Source: Acanthornis magna (taxonomy: Eukaryota; Chordata; Aves; Passeriformes; Acanthizidae). From it: a stretch of 64,000 nt of DNA. Shown here piece after piece: positions 1-10,865 of the stretch (position 1 is its first letter; each line of letters starts with the position of its first letter). The notes beneath the pieces were generated by a model. The model saw nothing but the letters and a program-made list of their open reading frames with translations, did not search any database and was not told the origin of the DNA. The stretch is from the NCBI GenBank assembly GCA_036785705.1, contig JAWUZG010000173.1, positions 2,651,001 through 2,715,000 on the forward strand. Reading direction: 5' to 3'. Position numbers and translations under genes: made by a program.

Positions 1-2924
1 TTCCTTTTGTGAAGTCGGCCACTCGAAAGGCTTGTTCCTCCGACCTTCGGAGGAGCCAAAGAGGACTGCATATCTCCAAGGCCCATTCCCACAGGGGTTT
101 GTAGGTGCACTCCGTGTTTTGCTTTGTGTTTGGCAGTGGTGGACATCTTCATATGAGAGCTTGCATGGAACTGGGGTGGGGGCACGGTAGGTCTCATAAA
201 TGGGGAAGCCGCTCCGAGCGTGTGAGACAGGTACAGAGGAGCTGGATACTGACCGTAGTAACCAAGATTCATCATAGGCATTGATGTGTAAGGCATTCCA
301 TAGGGTGCATAGTAACTCCCACTGGGAATAGGGTAACCGAACCCTTGTAAAAAAGGCACCTTTGTCATGGTGTCATTGGTTTTGGCAGGTCTACCACGCT
401 TCTTCTTAGACTTCATATCAGAGGTCCTGCGAAGATAGAGCAATGGGTCATACTGGATATATGGCACAGGGTAGTAGTGATCAAAATTAATCCTGAAGAT
501 GCTGGGATATGGATTTTCATGATAAAATGTATAACTTCTATGGGAAATCCTGAACACTTGAAACTTATTGATGAGTTCCTCAAGGTCTGCCAGAAACTGG
601 AGGTCATCTCTGTTCTGCAGGCTTTTCCTTTTCCTCTTGTGCTTTGGCTTTTTAATACTCTCATGAGAGAGAAAGTTATCCACAATGAGATGCTTCTGCC
701 GGTGACCATGCCTGTTCTTTGTGCTGGTGTCAGATGGGATAGCCTCTGGATTGTCCAGGGTGCAGAAATCAAAGGAGTATCTCCGGCGGGATTCTGAGCT
801 TTTCTCGGCTTGGTCAGAGGTGCTGTTGTTGTCTGTACCTATCCCACTGTCGCTCGGTATGGTTTCCTCGCTGTGAGACTCGCTCACTGGTGACAGCGTG
901 ACTTCTTTCAGAGAACCTATTTCACAGAGGTGAGAAGGTGAATTAGCCATTAGCCTGGGTGGAGACAGCTTCCAAGTTCCACTGTGCATTCCTTTCTGGG
1001 TTTTTGTAGGAAGAGCACTGATAGGTTGAAGATTTGGCATAGTTTTTAACTCTGAAAAATTAGTTTCAGTGCTTGCAGGGCTGAGGTTGCCGTTAATCCC
1101 CACTAATTGTGTTGAAAGCGGATGAATAGCTGCTGGTGACGATGCCACAAGTGACTGCAGGTTGGAAGGCACTGCTGGGTTTTCTGGCTGGCTGGAAACA
1201 GGCCTTGAGTGCTTGATGGCTGTCTTAGGTTCTTCTGGCTGAGGCTGCAGCTCTGCCCTTGGCTTTCTGCCCCGTTTTTTACCAATGTAGATAGTCCCCC
1301 TCTTGCTGACATTGATCTGCTTCCCAAGTCTGGCATCAATGGTGGTTGGCCCAGCACTAGATGGTGGCTGGACTTTTGCTTTCAGAGCTATGCTGCTGGA
1401 GCAGGAGGACAAGATCTGATTGAGAATGTTCTTCCTCTTGAGGGTTTTCATTTTATTAATGGTCTTGATGGTCTTCTTGTCCAAGACCCCGAGTTTCCCG
1501 ACCTTTTTGTGAAATTTGAGTTCACTGATGGACTTGTCCTCTCCCGGAACCATCTGGGCAAACTTGGCCAGATTCCTTCTCCTCTTCCTTTTCTTTGTTC
1601 CTGGAAATTCACGATTGATTGGACTCACAGGGCTGGTGGAGGTTCCCTCGTGGATGGTTTCAACAGTGAGCAAAGGCTGTTTCTTTGGTCGTCCTCTTTT
1701 TTTCTTGACAGGTGTGATCACAGTAAGACTGTCTGTATTGGTGTACAGAGGGCTGGATGGTGTGATGGGATAGGCTGAAGGAGGCTCCACCATCAGCTTC
1801 TCAGATGTCGTCAGGGAGGTCTCTCGAATAATAGACTTAGGTTTGCTGCAGGTCCATCGACGCTTAGCTGCATGTTTGGGGTGCTGGACATCAGGTAATT
1901 TGCCAGCTGTGGAAAGATTGGTGGGTAAGAGAGAGGATGGCACAGCTAGAGGTTTTCTGACCCGGGCGGCACTGTTGGGGGATGCTTTGTCTGTGAACAC
2001 ACCACTGTCAATAGCTGCTAAGGGGGACTCATTTTCAATCACTTTCCCTGGCTTGGTGGCTCGAATATCTTTTTTACTCGCCTCTGGTTGAGAGCTGGTC
2101 CTGTTTGCCATTTCACTGCTCAAAGCAAGCACAGAAGGCAGGCTTTTCTCCTGGATAGTTTTCTCTATGGAGGATTTTATAGATTGCCTCTTTTTCCTTT
2201 TGTGGCCAGATGCATCTGTCGTTGGAGACTTTATTGGGATAGTAATTCGTACGTGATTGGTGTCACTTTCACAACTGCCAGCAGAAATGGGATTCTGCTT
2301 TGAGGGTGACGTATCCAACATGCTGTCCATCGAGTAAGACTCCTTTTTCCCTTCCACGCTGTCATGGGATTTGCTGTCAAATGCCTTCTGAGCACTCTTT
2401 ACCCACTCGATGTCTGCGGTTTGGATGGTTTGGCTCATCAAGTCCTTTTTGCTGGACTTCTTCTTCGTACTTCCAGCGGGCTGCTCGGGGGCCTCCAGCT
2501 GCACGCCTCCCTCTTGATCCCCAAGAGGCAAAAGCCCATTGCACTCGGAGGCGCTGCTCGGCTGGGCGGCCGTGCTGATGCTGTTGGGTGACGGGACCGC
2601 GCTGCAAATCGCCAGCTCTTTACTACTGACCGACATCTGCCCCCACGTGCTGCTGCTGCAGGACTTCTTGGCCTGGGATTTGCTGTAGGAAACTCCTGGC
2701 TCCAGAGCGGAGACCTTGGTGGCACTAATTGCTTCTCTGCTGGGCTCTGTGTTGATGAAGCAGCTCTGAGAAGCGGATCCAGTGTCAGAGCTCGCTGACC
2801 AGTCAATGTGGTGCTGGTTGCTACTTTTCTGCTGGTGCTTTGATTTTAAGGTGTCACTGGTGAAGTCTTGTTGGAGGCCCGGATCATAGTGCAGAGCAGA
2901 ATGTTTTTGTGGCCTGTCATAAAC
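1..2924 (-). CDS. SETBP1: SETBP1 large central exon (human exon 4), 3' part beyond the window edge
   Basis: SETBP1 is a nuclear AT-hook DNA-binding protein. It binds and stabilises the SET oncoprotein, which inhibits PP2A, and recruits an HCF1/KMT2A/PHF8 complex to activate transcription. The minus strand is open without a stop from a splice acceptor at 2925 to the window edge, 974 codons in one frame, starting with Val-Tyr-Asp-Arg-Pro. From family knowledge this is about residue 181 of human SETBP1 (1596 aa), and the exon leaves the window near human residue 1150. In order I read: a Ser-rich segment with basic cluster KRKKRQS; AT-hook 1 ([10 protein letters not shown]); basic [14 protein letters not shown]; an AT-hook-like KKRGRKPR; the SKI-homology region; degron DSGIGTD; basic [16 protein letters not shown]-hook 2 (KKKRGRPAK); and a Tyr/Pro/Met-rich stretch. 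The bird protein is about 3-4 residues longer than human before the degron. The SET-binding region, third AT-hook and Pro-rich tail lie outside the window. The C-terminal two thirds is near-identical to mammals, while the first ~250 codons are more divergent. I see no frameshift. Identification is very secure. Confidence 0.97.
369..407 (-). other. SETBP1: SETBP1 AT-hook 2 coding segment
   Basis: Thirteen codons begin [13 protein letters not shown], with the RGRP core at 387-398. It corresponds to human AT-hook residues 1016-1028, offset +4. It is intact and follows the Tyr-rich HCF1-binding segment by about 20 residues. Confidence 0.93.
471..482 (-). other. SETBP1: HCF1-binding motif DHYY in SETBP1
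   Basis: The codons GAT CAC TAC TAC encode DHYY, a match to the HCF1-binding consensus [D/E]HxY, at the position of the human motif (about 991-994). It sits in a Tyr-rich run ([14 protein letters not shown]) just upstream of AT-hook 2. In human SETBP1 this motif recruits HCF1 and its histone-modifying partners. Confidence 0.85.
831..851 (-). other. SETBP1: beta-TrCP phosphodegron DSGIGTD (SETBP1 mutation hot spot)
   Basis: The codons GAC AGT GGG ATA GGT ACA GAC read D-S-G-I-G-T-D. This matches the DSGxxS/T degron recognised by SCF-beta-TrCP1 after phosphorylation. In human SETBP1 changes at D868, S869, G870 and I871 block degradation, causing Schinzel-Giedion syndrome (germline) or myeloid leukaemia (somatic). 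All four positions carry the wild-type residue here. Confidence 0.95.
1257..1283 (-). other. SETBP1: AT-hook-like basic motif GKKRGRKPR
   Basis: Nine codons read GKKRGRKPR between the first and second classical AT-hooks. The spacing differs from the canonical RGRP core (RGRKP), so it may be a weak AT-hook or a nuclear localisation signal. It lies just before the SKI-homology region. The role is inferred. Confidence 0.6.
1668..1706 (-). other. SETBP1: SETBP1 AT-hook 1 coding segment
   Basis: Thirteen codons begin [11 protein letters not shown], with the RGRP core at 1686-1697. The Arg-Gly-Arg-Pro core is the minor-groove AT-binding element. It corresponds to the annotated human AT-hook at residues 584-596, shifted by about +3 in this species. 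The core is intact. Confidence 0.93.
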
Positions 2925-2966
2925 CTGGAAGAGAGCAGAAAATAAATAGGAAAAAAAAATTAGTTT
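2925..2966 (-). other. SETBP1: Splice acceptor and branch region of the SETBP1 large exon
   Basis: Read on the minus strand, the exon is preceded by a pyrimidine-rich tract ending CTGCTCTCTTCCAG, with the AG at 2925-2926. A T-run and a CTAAT branch-point-like motif (2959-2963) lie about 35 nt upstream. The exon opens on a whole Val codon. This fits a phase-0 intron, as expected if human exon 3 ends ...FQPQ with a whole codon. Confidence 0.9.
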
Positions 2967-5264
2967 ATCAGTCCATTCATAATCATGTGTTGCAGCTCTT
3001 TATTTATGCAGTGAATAACAACAATACCCTTCTAAGGGTTAGGAACATTTAAAAAGTCTTCCTATACTTGATCCAAATTTGCATTTAGATTTCATGCGCA
3101 GTAAACAAGTTTTGTTTGTTTTCCCTACTCTTAAAACAGTGGAAATATTTCTATAAATGCAAAATTGCTAAGGGAACATATTCTATTGATTTTTAATTTA
3201 AAACACAAGTGAAATATTCCCTTTCAATGGATGAATGGTGCAACTCAGCCTCCTGGTGAGAATGCCTTTTTCCTGAAAAATAATCACTCACAGAACTTGA
3301 GGCTCAACAACAGCAATTAAACTCATTACTGTAAACAAGAAAACTGAAAAATTATCTTGGAAGTTGTAGCAAACAAGAGGAAAACCCATGGGTCCACTTC
3401 CCTATGAAGGCAGATTCTGCAAAGATTTACTTGAATTTCCACATGGAAGTCATCCCCGCATACTTAGTGCTTAAAATCATATGCATAGCGTCAAGTGTGT
3501 GAGGCACACTTGGCAGGTTCAAGATTTGCATTACTCCCTTTCCATTTTAAAACTCTGCTATTTGCAATGTTGGTGAGAGATATTTTCAACATGATTTCTA
3601 ATCTGACAGGAGCTCTTCAAGCCGCAGAGGTTACAGCAAGGGCAGAATTGTGCTGAAGACTCTTACAGAGCAAAAGAAACTCTACTGTTTTTCTCTTGGT
3701 GGGCCTCCAGCTAAAAAAATTTTGTTTACTACAGCTGTGACTTTTTCCTTTTAAAGAAAAAGGATCTATTTGGTTTTTACTTTCTTTGGTCGATCTGGGT
3801 TTTATTTTTTTTATTGTGTAGCTTTTATTTTGTGAAACTCTGGGTCAGACTGTACCACTGCTTTTGTACACCTAGTACTGCAAGCAGAACTAGGTGTACA
3901 AACTACTGACGCTGCTGTGAATGTGAAACAAATGATGAGACTTAAAATAAAATGATAACCAATGAGAGAACAGAGGAAAATAACTGCTACATATCTTGTG
4001 TTCCTGCAAACACACTGTTACACTTAAGTTTCTATCAGTAGCCCATGAGATCTCCCTTTGGGGTGTCTGCAACAGAAATTTTGGGGCAAGCAGGCGAAAG
4101 AGCATAAGAGGGCTCTGAGTTGGGAAATGAGGTGTCCCTAGTTCTGAGCAACTTCAGAGAGGTCTGAAAAGGTCTAGACAACCCATGGTGTGTTATTTAG
4201 TGACTATTAAACATTTAGTGGCCATTAAATATTGACAAATTGATGCTGAGGTATCTTTTATGCCCATATGAAAATGGACATGTGTCTTTCCTGGAATAGG
4301 CAATAACGATGTAGCTGTTCTGGTCCATTGTCTGAGCAGCAATCAGGGACTTAAATCCTGTGGATTGCTCAGCTGTTGTGCACATGGACCAGCCATGCTC
4401 AGGGAAAACAGAGATTTCCAGGAATTGTGGAGTAAGAGAACGAAAGCATGCAGCTGTGGTGGAGCTGCAGATGTCTTGGGTGAGCAACACCCGGCTTCTT
4501 CAGCCTGAGAAAAGAGCCCAAAGCATAAACAGCCCTTGGGGAATGAATCCTTCGCCTCCTCTTCCTCACAGTGGCCTCCCACACACGAGCCCTGCAGCAA
4601 ACACAACCCACACTGATGCCCTCCTTCAGAAAAGGGGCCGCACCCATGCCCACATCTTGGGATGAGTCCAGGGAGGGGAAACCGGCAGCACCAGCACTTG
4701 AATTTTACAGCTTGTTTTATTTTAATTATTTTAAACTGATCCCAGAGGTCCTGAGATCTGTCTTGCCATGGCCATTTGGGCTTCTACTGCCACCCAGCCG
4801 GGGGACACCAGGCTTGCACGAGGAGATGGGCAGGCCATCCCCTGGTGATGTCCCAAGTGGAGATGGCTGCCCTCCACCCCAGCGTCCCATAAAACTTCAT
4901 CTTCCCAAGGTACCACCATCTGTGATGTGGAGAAGCACTGGAAACGCTGGGCTGAGGCCTCTCACGGACCCCAGGACCCACAGTGAGCTTTTCTGAACAG
5001 ATCCCAGGCTGCTGGCTGCAGCCAAAGCAGCTCCTTACACCCACGTTACTTCCCAAGTGCTGAGCCGTGAAACTAAATGACCTGAAAAATTTCATTTGGA
5101 GGAGGAGGAAAAAAAAAAAAAAGCTAAAAATAAGAAAGAGGGTTACAGCGGGGAAGAAAAACATCACATGCTGGCAACACCCTGGTCCCTCCATGTCTAT
5201 CACACACACTGAGGTCCGTAGTCCAGAAAGAGCAATAATCTCTGATCTGTATTTTAAGGCCATT
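2967..5264. other. Intron segment: AT-rich, then GC-richer; one palindrome
   Basis: No gene or interspersed repeat is recognised. The first 1.3 kb is AT-rich. A near-perfect palindrome lies at 3863-3902. From about 4300 to 5050 the base composition is richer in G and C, and chance open frames of up to 159 codons occur on both strands without any recognisable domain. An A-run follows a short GGA repeat near 5097-5123. Confidence 0.6.
3863..3902. repeat. Near-perfect 40-nt inverted repeat (hairpin)
   Basis: The arms TTTGTACACCTAGT (3863-3876) and ACTAGGTGTACAAA (3889-3902) are exact 14-nt reverse complements. Inside them, after one A-A mismatch, CTGC (3878-3881) and GCAG (3884-3887) pair again around a 2-nt AA loop. 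The structure therefore pairs over 18 of 19 possible steps before the loop. No tandem copy or known MITE end is recognised. The stem is shorter than a typical pre-miRNA. Confidence 0.85.
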
Positions 5265-5475
5265 AATAAGGGCTCAGAATGGAGAGGCCAGCTATAGATC
5301 AGCGATGAATGCTGACATATGGCTTGGCTCCTCCAGCCTCATTTCCTTGGCCTGCACATTATATAGTGATGATGCAACTCCCAACATATCCCTAATGATA
5401 GCCCTGTCATTGCTCCAGCAGCACAGGCCACCACCGCATCGATCTTAAAATTCATGAGAAAGATATGCCTATGTC
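5265..5475. promoter_or_regulatory. Candidate conserved non-coding block A
   Basis: This is non-repetitive sequence of mixed composition, with short AT cores (TATAGATCAG, ATTATATAGTGATGATGCAA) and a CpG-containing GCATCGATC. It has the look of an intronic regulatory element. No conservation was computed, so this is a visual judgement only. Confidence 0.25.
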
Positions 5476-7124
5476 ATCAAAGGTGCCAGTTCTGGAGGCA
5501 TTTAGTCACACAGATAAGCACTCCAATTTCAACAGGCCTTCAAAAAACGACCAGTCTGCAGAATCAGGGGACTCCATTTCCTAAGCGGCATGTCAGAACT
5601 ATATATCTGCCCAAGCACATTACAGTCTGCTGGGTTTCCTCATGAAACTTCTTCCAGCATAACATTTTTTGGCTCTACCTTGCCAGACGCATCCATACCA
5701 CTCAAAAATAATTCTGCAGAACTGTGACTAGAGATCATTTAGCTGCAGCAGGCTGGGTTTCAGTGGCTGCAGCAGACATGTGGGGACCCTTTAGTTAAAA
5801 GCACTGGTAAATTTGTTGACAGTAATGCAGCCAAGTGTATTTTTTCCCCACATATCCATCTGGGTTGCTGTCTGATCCCACTGGTTCTAATGTTTAGGCT
5901 TCAATTCTCCCTGCTGGGTGAGCACCACCCCAAGAACAAGGAGCCCCAGCTCAGCGAAGCCCAGATTCTGCTGAGCTGACAGAGGATGCCAGAGCTGTCA
6001 GGATGGTGAGGGAATCTTCAGAAACCTGCATCTTGATGACTTTCACCCAAATTCTTTACTTTTTTTGTTGCAAGTGTGCTCTATACTCCAGCTCCAGGAC
6101 TTGGCAAGGGCTCTTGACTTGAATAGAGTTTCTGTGGCAGCAGCTGACACCAGCATCGAAGAGTGGGCTTTTTTCATGAAGACAGAAGGATTTATCTTTA
6201 TTTACTTTTTGGTTTATGAGACCCTAAAAATGCTTCAAACTTTCGCACTGGCCTCCTCCTGTCATTTGCGCTTTCATTAAATGAGATTTTCTTCCACAGC
6301 CAACTATTCTGCACTGAGGGTCTGCTCCTTCTTCTTTTGTGGAAGTGTAAATTAACCCATGTAATTTTACTAGAACTCAGCACACTTGGTCAATATTTCC
6401 CTTCATATGCAGTTTACTAGATGTTTTCAGTAAGTTAATAATCCCATCTTCCCTTTAAAGAAAATATTATACACATAGAGAAGATGATAGCTTTTATAAC
6501 TGCAAAGAGGCTCAAGCAACCTGATCCAGCACACGCTAAACCTTAGAGCAGAAGAATAAAATTTGAATCCTCTTATTAGTAGAATATGATTCGAATGACA
6601 AATTCATGAGTTTCAGGCCTCAGTTTTGGCAGTGGTGGGTGAACCTATGAGCAGAATAGATCCCATACACTGGGGATCACTGGTCATGGACAAGAAGAGG
6701 TTTTATGCTGTGTGTTCACACCTGTCCCTTCAGCCCTGTGCAACCTGCAGGTGTGATTACTCCCCATGGCAGCTTTATTCTGGCATGCAGCCCTCGCAGC
6801 TGAGGAGATGAGACCGTGCCAGTCCCATGAGGGGTAGCACCCTACTCTGCAAGTAGTACCCAGCAGCAGAATCCATCCCTCAGGGACTCTTAATTTAACT
6901 ACTGGGTGTTTCAGTCTGTCTCCTCATTCCCTTGACAGAGCTTCCATCTAAACCCACATGCTGCTTCTAATCCAAATGCAAAAAGGAGGAGATGACAGTG
7001 ACAAAAATCAAGGGCCCAGTAAAATAATAACAATAATTATTTAAAAAATCTAAATTAAAAAAAAAATTATTATAAAATACACATTTAGAGAAACCCAACA
7101 CCTCAAAAAAAATCAGAATGCTTA
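5476..7124. other. Intron segment without recognised features
   Basis: Non-repetitive intron. Short A/T runs occur at 7051-7075. No interspersed repeat, RNA gene or exon candidate is seen. Confidence 0.5.
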
Positions 7125-7420
7125 AAGGGAGGGTCTGCCCCTGCTCCAAATGCACCTTTTTGAGGAGGTAACACACATAAAGCTTGTCAAGAATCTGGCT
7201 TGCAAATCAAAGTTAATACTACAACGCCCCCTCTTTAAATCATTCGCAGATCCATCTGTGTAATGGCTCCTCAAGTGTAATTCCCTATTAAGAGGCTTTA
7301 TCTGGAGAGATAAGCAGCTGGTTCCCATGTCACTAATTGCTGTCTGCTGTGATTTTAAAACATCTGCACCATTGTGCTCTTCATTTTCATATTCTAATCA
7401 CCCTGAAACTTGAAAAAGGT
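7125..7420. promoter_or_regulatory. Candidate enhancer block B with GATA pair and E-box
   Basis: This is non-repetitive sequence with retained CpGs (ACAACGCCCCCT, CATTCGCAG). It holds an inverted GATA pair, TTATCT (7298-7303) and AGATAAG (7308-7314), followed directly by an E-box CAGCTG (7315-7320). TAAT cores and a TGCAAAT octamer-like half-site near 7201 are nearby. The GATA/E-box arrangement is known in haematopoietic and endothelial enhancers. Activity and conservation are untested. Confidence 0.35.
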
Positions 7421-9063
7421 ACATCATTGATTGTTTCTGTGGGTTAATTAGTACACAGTCTCCTTGTAGAGACAATTTAAAGGCAGTCAGAACCTCAATC
7501 AGCAAGTTTGTTTTAAAAATTAATAACATAGGGAACGTCTGTGGGGATTGGCATCCACAGTGACACATCAGTGTGCTCTGGGGACATATCACCCTTTGTT
7601 ATCTTCTTCATAGGGCTGGAAACAAAAATTACAAAAAAAAAAGAAACAAAAAAAAAAAAAACCCCAACAAAAAAACACAACAAAAGAGAAAGGGAAAAGG
7701 TTTTTCTAAATGCATAATATCTATCAAAATTAGGGTATTGGGATGTGCTTTCTTTTATCTCAGGGCCACCCCTGCCTCTGCAGCAAGAGTAAATCTCATC
7801 AAAACACCATGCAATACCTCTGTGTGGTCTAGGAACTTGTAAGCCATTTTTGGTAGCAATTTTGCCACCTAGGAGCTGGCATCTCACTGGAAGTCCATGC
7901 GGTGAAGCTGTGATGTGTGTGGGCACTTTCTCTGCTTGCCACCTGAGCGGCAGGATGCTGGACCCCAGGTGGTGTCCCCCAGCCGCGCAGAAGAGGATAT
8001 TAGCTCAAGCAAAGAGCTCTGCAAAGTGGAACTTCCTCGTACCCAGCAGCTCAGAGGGAAGGCAGGCCTGAATTCAGACTGGTTTAACTTGGGCTCAGAC
8101 CCAAAAATACTTCAGACAATCCTTAGAGCTTGGGTGTCTAGAAAAAGGTGAGCCCAAGATTTTTCAGGCTGAATGAGTAAATCTGCTGGCACTGAGTGAC
8201 AACGCAATGGGCACCTGCGTTCTGAAAAATCAGTCTCTGTTCTTGTCCTGAGCTCCTAAAAACTGGAGAATCTCCAAGTGATTTGTTCCTCTTGAAAAAG
8301 CTTTCTCTTCAGTTTCTGCTTCCTAGACATGCATGAACACAGGTTACTACAGAAAAAAAACCCTCTGAGAGAAAGAAAAAAAATGAGATTTCTAGCTCCA
8401 ACACATGAATAAATAATCCTGGCTCAGCTCATACTTTTGCTCAAAATTGAGCATTTCCCCTTGCGTCCCAATGGGACGGCTGTAAACTGCTCACTTACAG
8501 GCTCTAATCAGAGCTCCAGGTTGGAGATATTTCATGTCTTTTGGTGAGTGCACTGAGCTTTCCCAGGGTAGAATTACTCTGTAAATGAAAGATGCCAAGT
8601 GGAGGAGACAGCAGGTTCAGGCAAATATAACTTTGGCCTGATGACTTACAGGTTGAGCCATCATTGACATGAGGTGTGAGGAGCCTGTGATCAAGTAAAG
8701 TCAGTTCATAATTGCAAGCCTCTGAAATGGTCTTAGGAATTTCCTCAGGTCCTCAGTGACTCTAGCCATGGATGAGGGATACAAGCCAGCAAATGACACT
8801 TCCTGAAAGTACAAATGGTGGTGTCTTCTAAGAAATTCGCTGGAATCAAGTTCAAAATTGATGTAGGGGCTTTAATTAAAAGCAAAATGCCAACAGAAAA
8901 TGCATCAGCAAAACTAGCGTAAAAATCATTGTTATAATTCCAAAATAGGGGATTTTCCAGAGCACTTCTGCAAATTTATCACTCCCGGAGTTTACTCCTT
9001 CTACAGCTCCCTGGGTTGCAAATAGCACAAAGCCCAAACACCATCACACTCACAGGAGTGTGG
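7421..9063. other. Intron segment with an A-rich tract
   Basis: A-rich low-complexity DNA lies at about 7620-7695 (A-runs broken by C, T or G). The rest is ordinary unique intron with no recognised repeat or exon. Confidence 0.5.
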
Positions 9064-9131
9064 ATCACAGAATCGTGAAATGGTTTGGGTTAGAAGGAAC
9101 CTTAAATATAATCTAGTCCCAACCCCTGATC
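9064..9131 (-). mobile_element. CR1 LINE 3'-end fragment
   Basis: The plus strand reads ATCACAGAATCGTGAAATGG and then a GGTTTGGGTTAGAAGGAACC-type stretch. This is the reverse complement of the avian CR1 3' terminus, with its short ATTCTGTGA-like terminal repeats. Only about 70 bp remain (5' truncation is the rule for CR1). The element is in the same orientation as SETBP1. Confidence 0.85.
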
Positions 9132-10449
9132 AATCATTTGACATACAGAGAGAGGCAGGAATTAACGCGAAGATGCCCACGAGAGCAAGACACAGCATGG
9201 GGTGGGAGTGGGATAATTAAAAGCCAAGCGACACCTCTTTGTGTCCATTCACCAAACAAAACATCCCAGACTGTGGTGTGTTTGTGTGATTGTGTCAATA
9301 CAGAGAAGCTGAAGCTGAGGCTTTGGCATCATGGTTGTTTTCAGAATACCTTGTCTAAAGCACTTATCCAAGGAAAAGACAAATCAATGCAGAGATTACT
9401 GAACAGTCCAAAGATGCTCACATGGTTGTGAATCGTAATTTTTCATGCATTCTTGGTAAAGCGTCTTGATTTTCTAAATAATTCAGAAATTCCAAAGTTA
9501 TTCCAAATTCATTTCGCTACCAGCTTTAAACTGAATAATTTGCACACTGTTTCAATCTTCTGCTGCTTTTCAGACACTTCTATTTTCCACATACAGGGAT
9601 TGAGGATTTTATTTCATCAAATTGCAACATGTTGAATTTATAAAGGTAGGATTTGACGCTGCAGGCTGATCTGCTCCTTACTGGTAGAACAGATCCATGG
9701 CTGCACATATTTTCTTTATCAAATGTTTAAACAACCCAGTTCTTTTCAGAGCTTTGTATTAAGCACTGAGTCTGGGAAAACTCTAAACAATGGGATTTTT
9801 CTGTCATCTCCAACAAAGAACCCATCATCACCGACATAACAATGCAGTTTAAATATCGTGTTTAACCATAACATGGTTTGCCACCTCGGTTTAGGCAGCT
9901 GGGAGAGAACAATTGGGCACCACTAAGGTGGACTACAACGGGACTCATACAATTTTCCCCATTCAGCTGCTGAGATAACGCTGGTTTGGTCCTTGTTTGG
10001 CCTCAAGCCAGCGCGAGGATTTTTAGGCAAATGTTTCTGATATTACATCCACAAAGCCAGGGCTCGCAGAGCAAGGCGCCTTTGCTGAGCTGAGTGCTTT
10101 CGTTTGTACAAAACCTCTGCTAATGAACATAAGTGAAGCAGTGATATCAAGGCTTTGTTATTCATATATAAAACATACTTCCATCCCTTCAGGAATGGTT
10201 GATTCTGTGGAGCTCAACCTACTCTCCCCATCAAGGAAGAGTAAAATTGTCCAGGTTTCCACCTCATCTTGCTCTTTCACTTTGCTCTGTAATTTCAAGT
10301 TGTAGAGGGCAATGCACATGTGTACAATGGCTCAGGCAAAATCAAACAGCAGAAGGAGCCCAAGGTAATCCAGGACCTGCCAAAATGGGACCAGTAAGGG
10401 GCATTAATCTCTGAAAGGCTTGTGGTGTTTCCTAGGATGTTAAACCCAG
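9132..10449. other. Intron segment without recognised features
   Basis: Unique intron of mixed composition. Nothing resembling an exon, RNA gene or repeat family is seen. Confidence 0.5.
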
Positions 10450-10865
10450 ATCACACAATTACAGAATAGGGTGAGTTGGAAGGGACCCACAAGGATCATC
10501 GAATCCAACTCCTGCCCCTGCACAAGAATGTCCCTGTGTCTGAGACAATTGTCCAAATGCTTCTTGAACTCTCTCAGTCTTGGTGAGTTCCAGTGCCCAA
10601 CCACCCTCTGTGGAGCAGAACCTTTGCCTGATATCCAACCTAACCCTCCCCTGACACAACTTCAGGCCATTCCCTCAGTCCTGTCACTGTCACCACAGAG
10701 CAGAGATCAGTGCCTGCCCCTCCTCTTCCCTTTATGAGAAAGCTGTAACTGCAGTGAGGTCTGACCTCAGTCACCCCCTCGCCAGCTGAACAGACCAAGT
10801 GGCCTCAGCTGATCCCCATATGGCTTCCCCTCAAGGCCCTTCACCATCTTAGTTGCCCTCAGCAT
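10450..10865 (-). mobile_element. CR1 LINE 3' fragment (~415 bp)
   Basis: The plus strand starts with AATTACAGAATAGGGTGAGT, followed by the GTTGGAAGGGACCCACAAGG and ATCGAATCCAACTCCTGC stretches. It continues with the typical CR1 order (clauses on failing to split, 'TGACACAACTTCAGGCCATT', 'CCTTCACCATCTTAGTTGCC'). The element is on the minus strand, 5' truncated, with its 3' end at 10450. Divergence is moderate with several indels, so it is an older subfamily than the piece at 57.3 kb. Confidence 0.88.

Larger units (their letters stand above)
700..1345 (-). other. SETBP1: SKI-homology region of SETBP1 (approximate limits)
   Basis: The limits are projected from the human SKI-homology region (about residues 706-917) using the reading frame and the +4 offset seen at the degron. 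The segment holds a Ser/Pro-rich stretch ([24 protein letters not shown]) and the DSGIGTD degron. It is the part of SETBP1 that is mutated in human disease. The edges are approximate because they come from family knowledge, not from a visible boundary. Confidence 0.7.

Noticed and set aside
1209..1778. 189-codon plus-strand open frame
   Set aside because: It lies antisense inside the SETBP1 coding exon and is a shadow of its Lys/Arg-rich codons. No independent domain or start context.
3863..3902. MicroRNA precursor
   Set aside because: The stem (18 pairs) and loop (2 nt) are too short for a usual pre-miRNA. Kept only as a palindrome.
4784..5263. 159-codon minus-strand open frame
   Set aside because: Crosses an A/T homopolymer that codes a Phe run, and shows no domain. 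Chance frame in GC-richer DNA.
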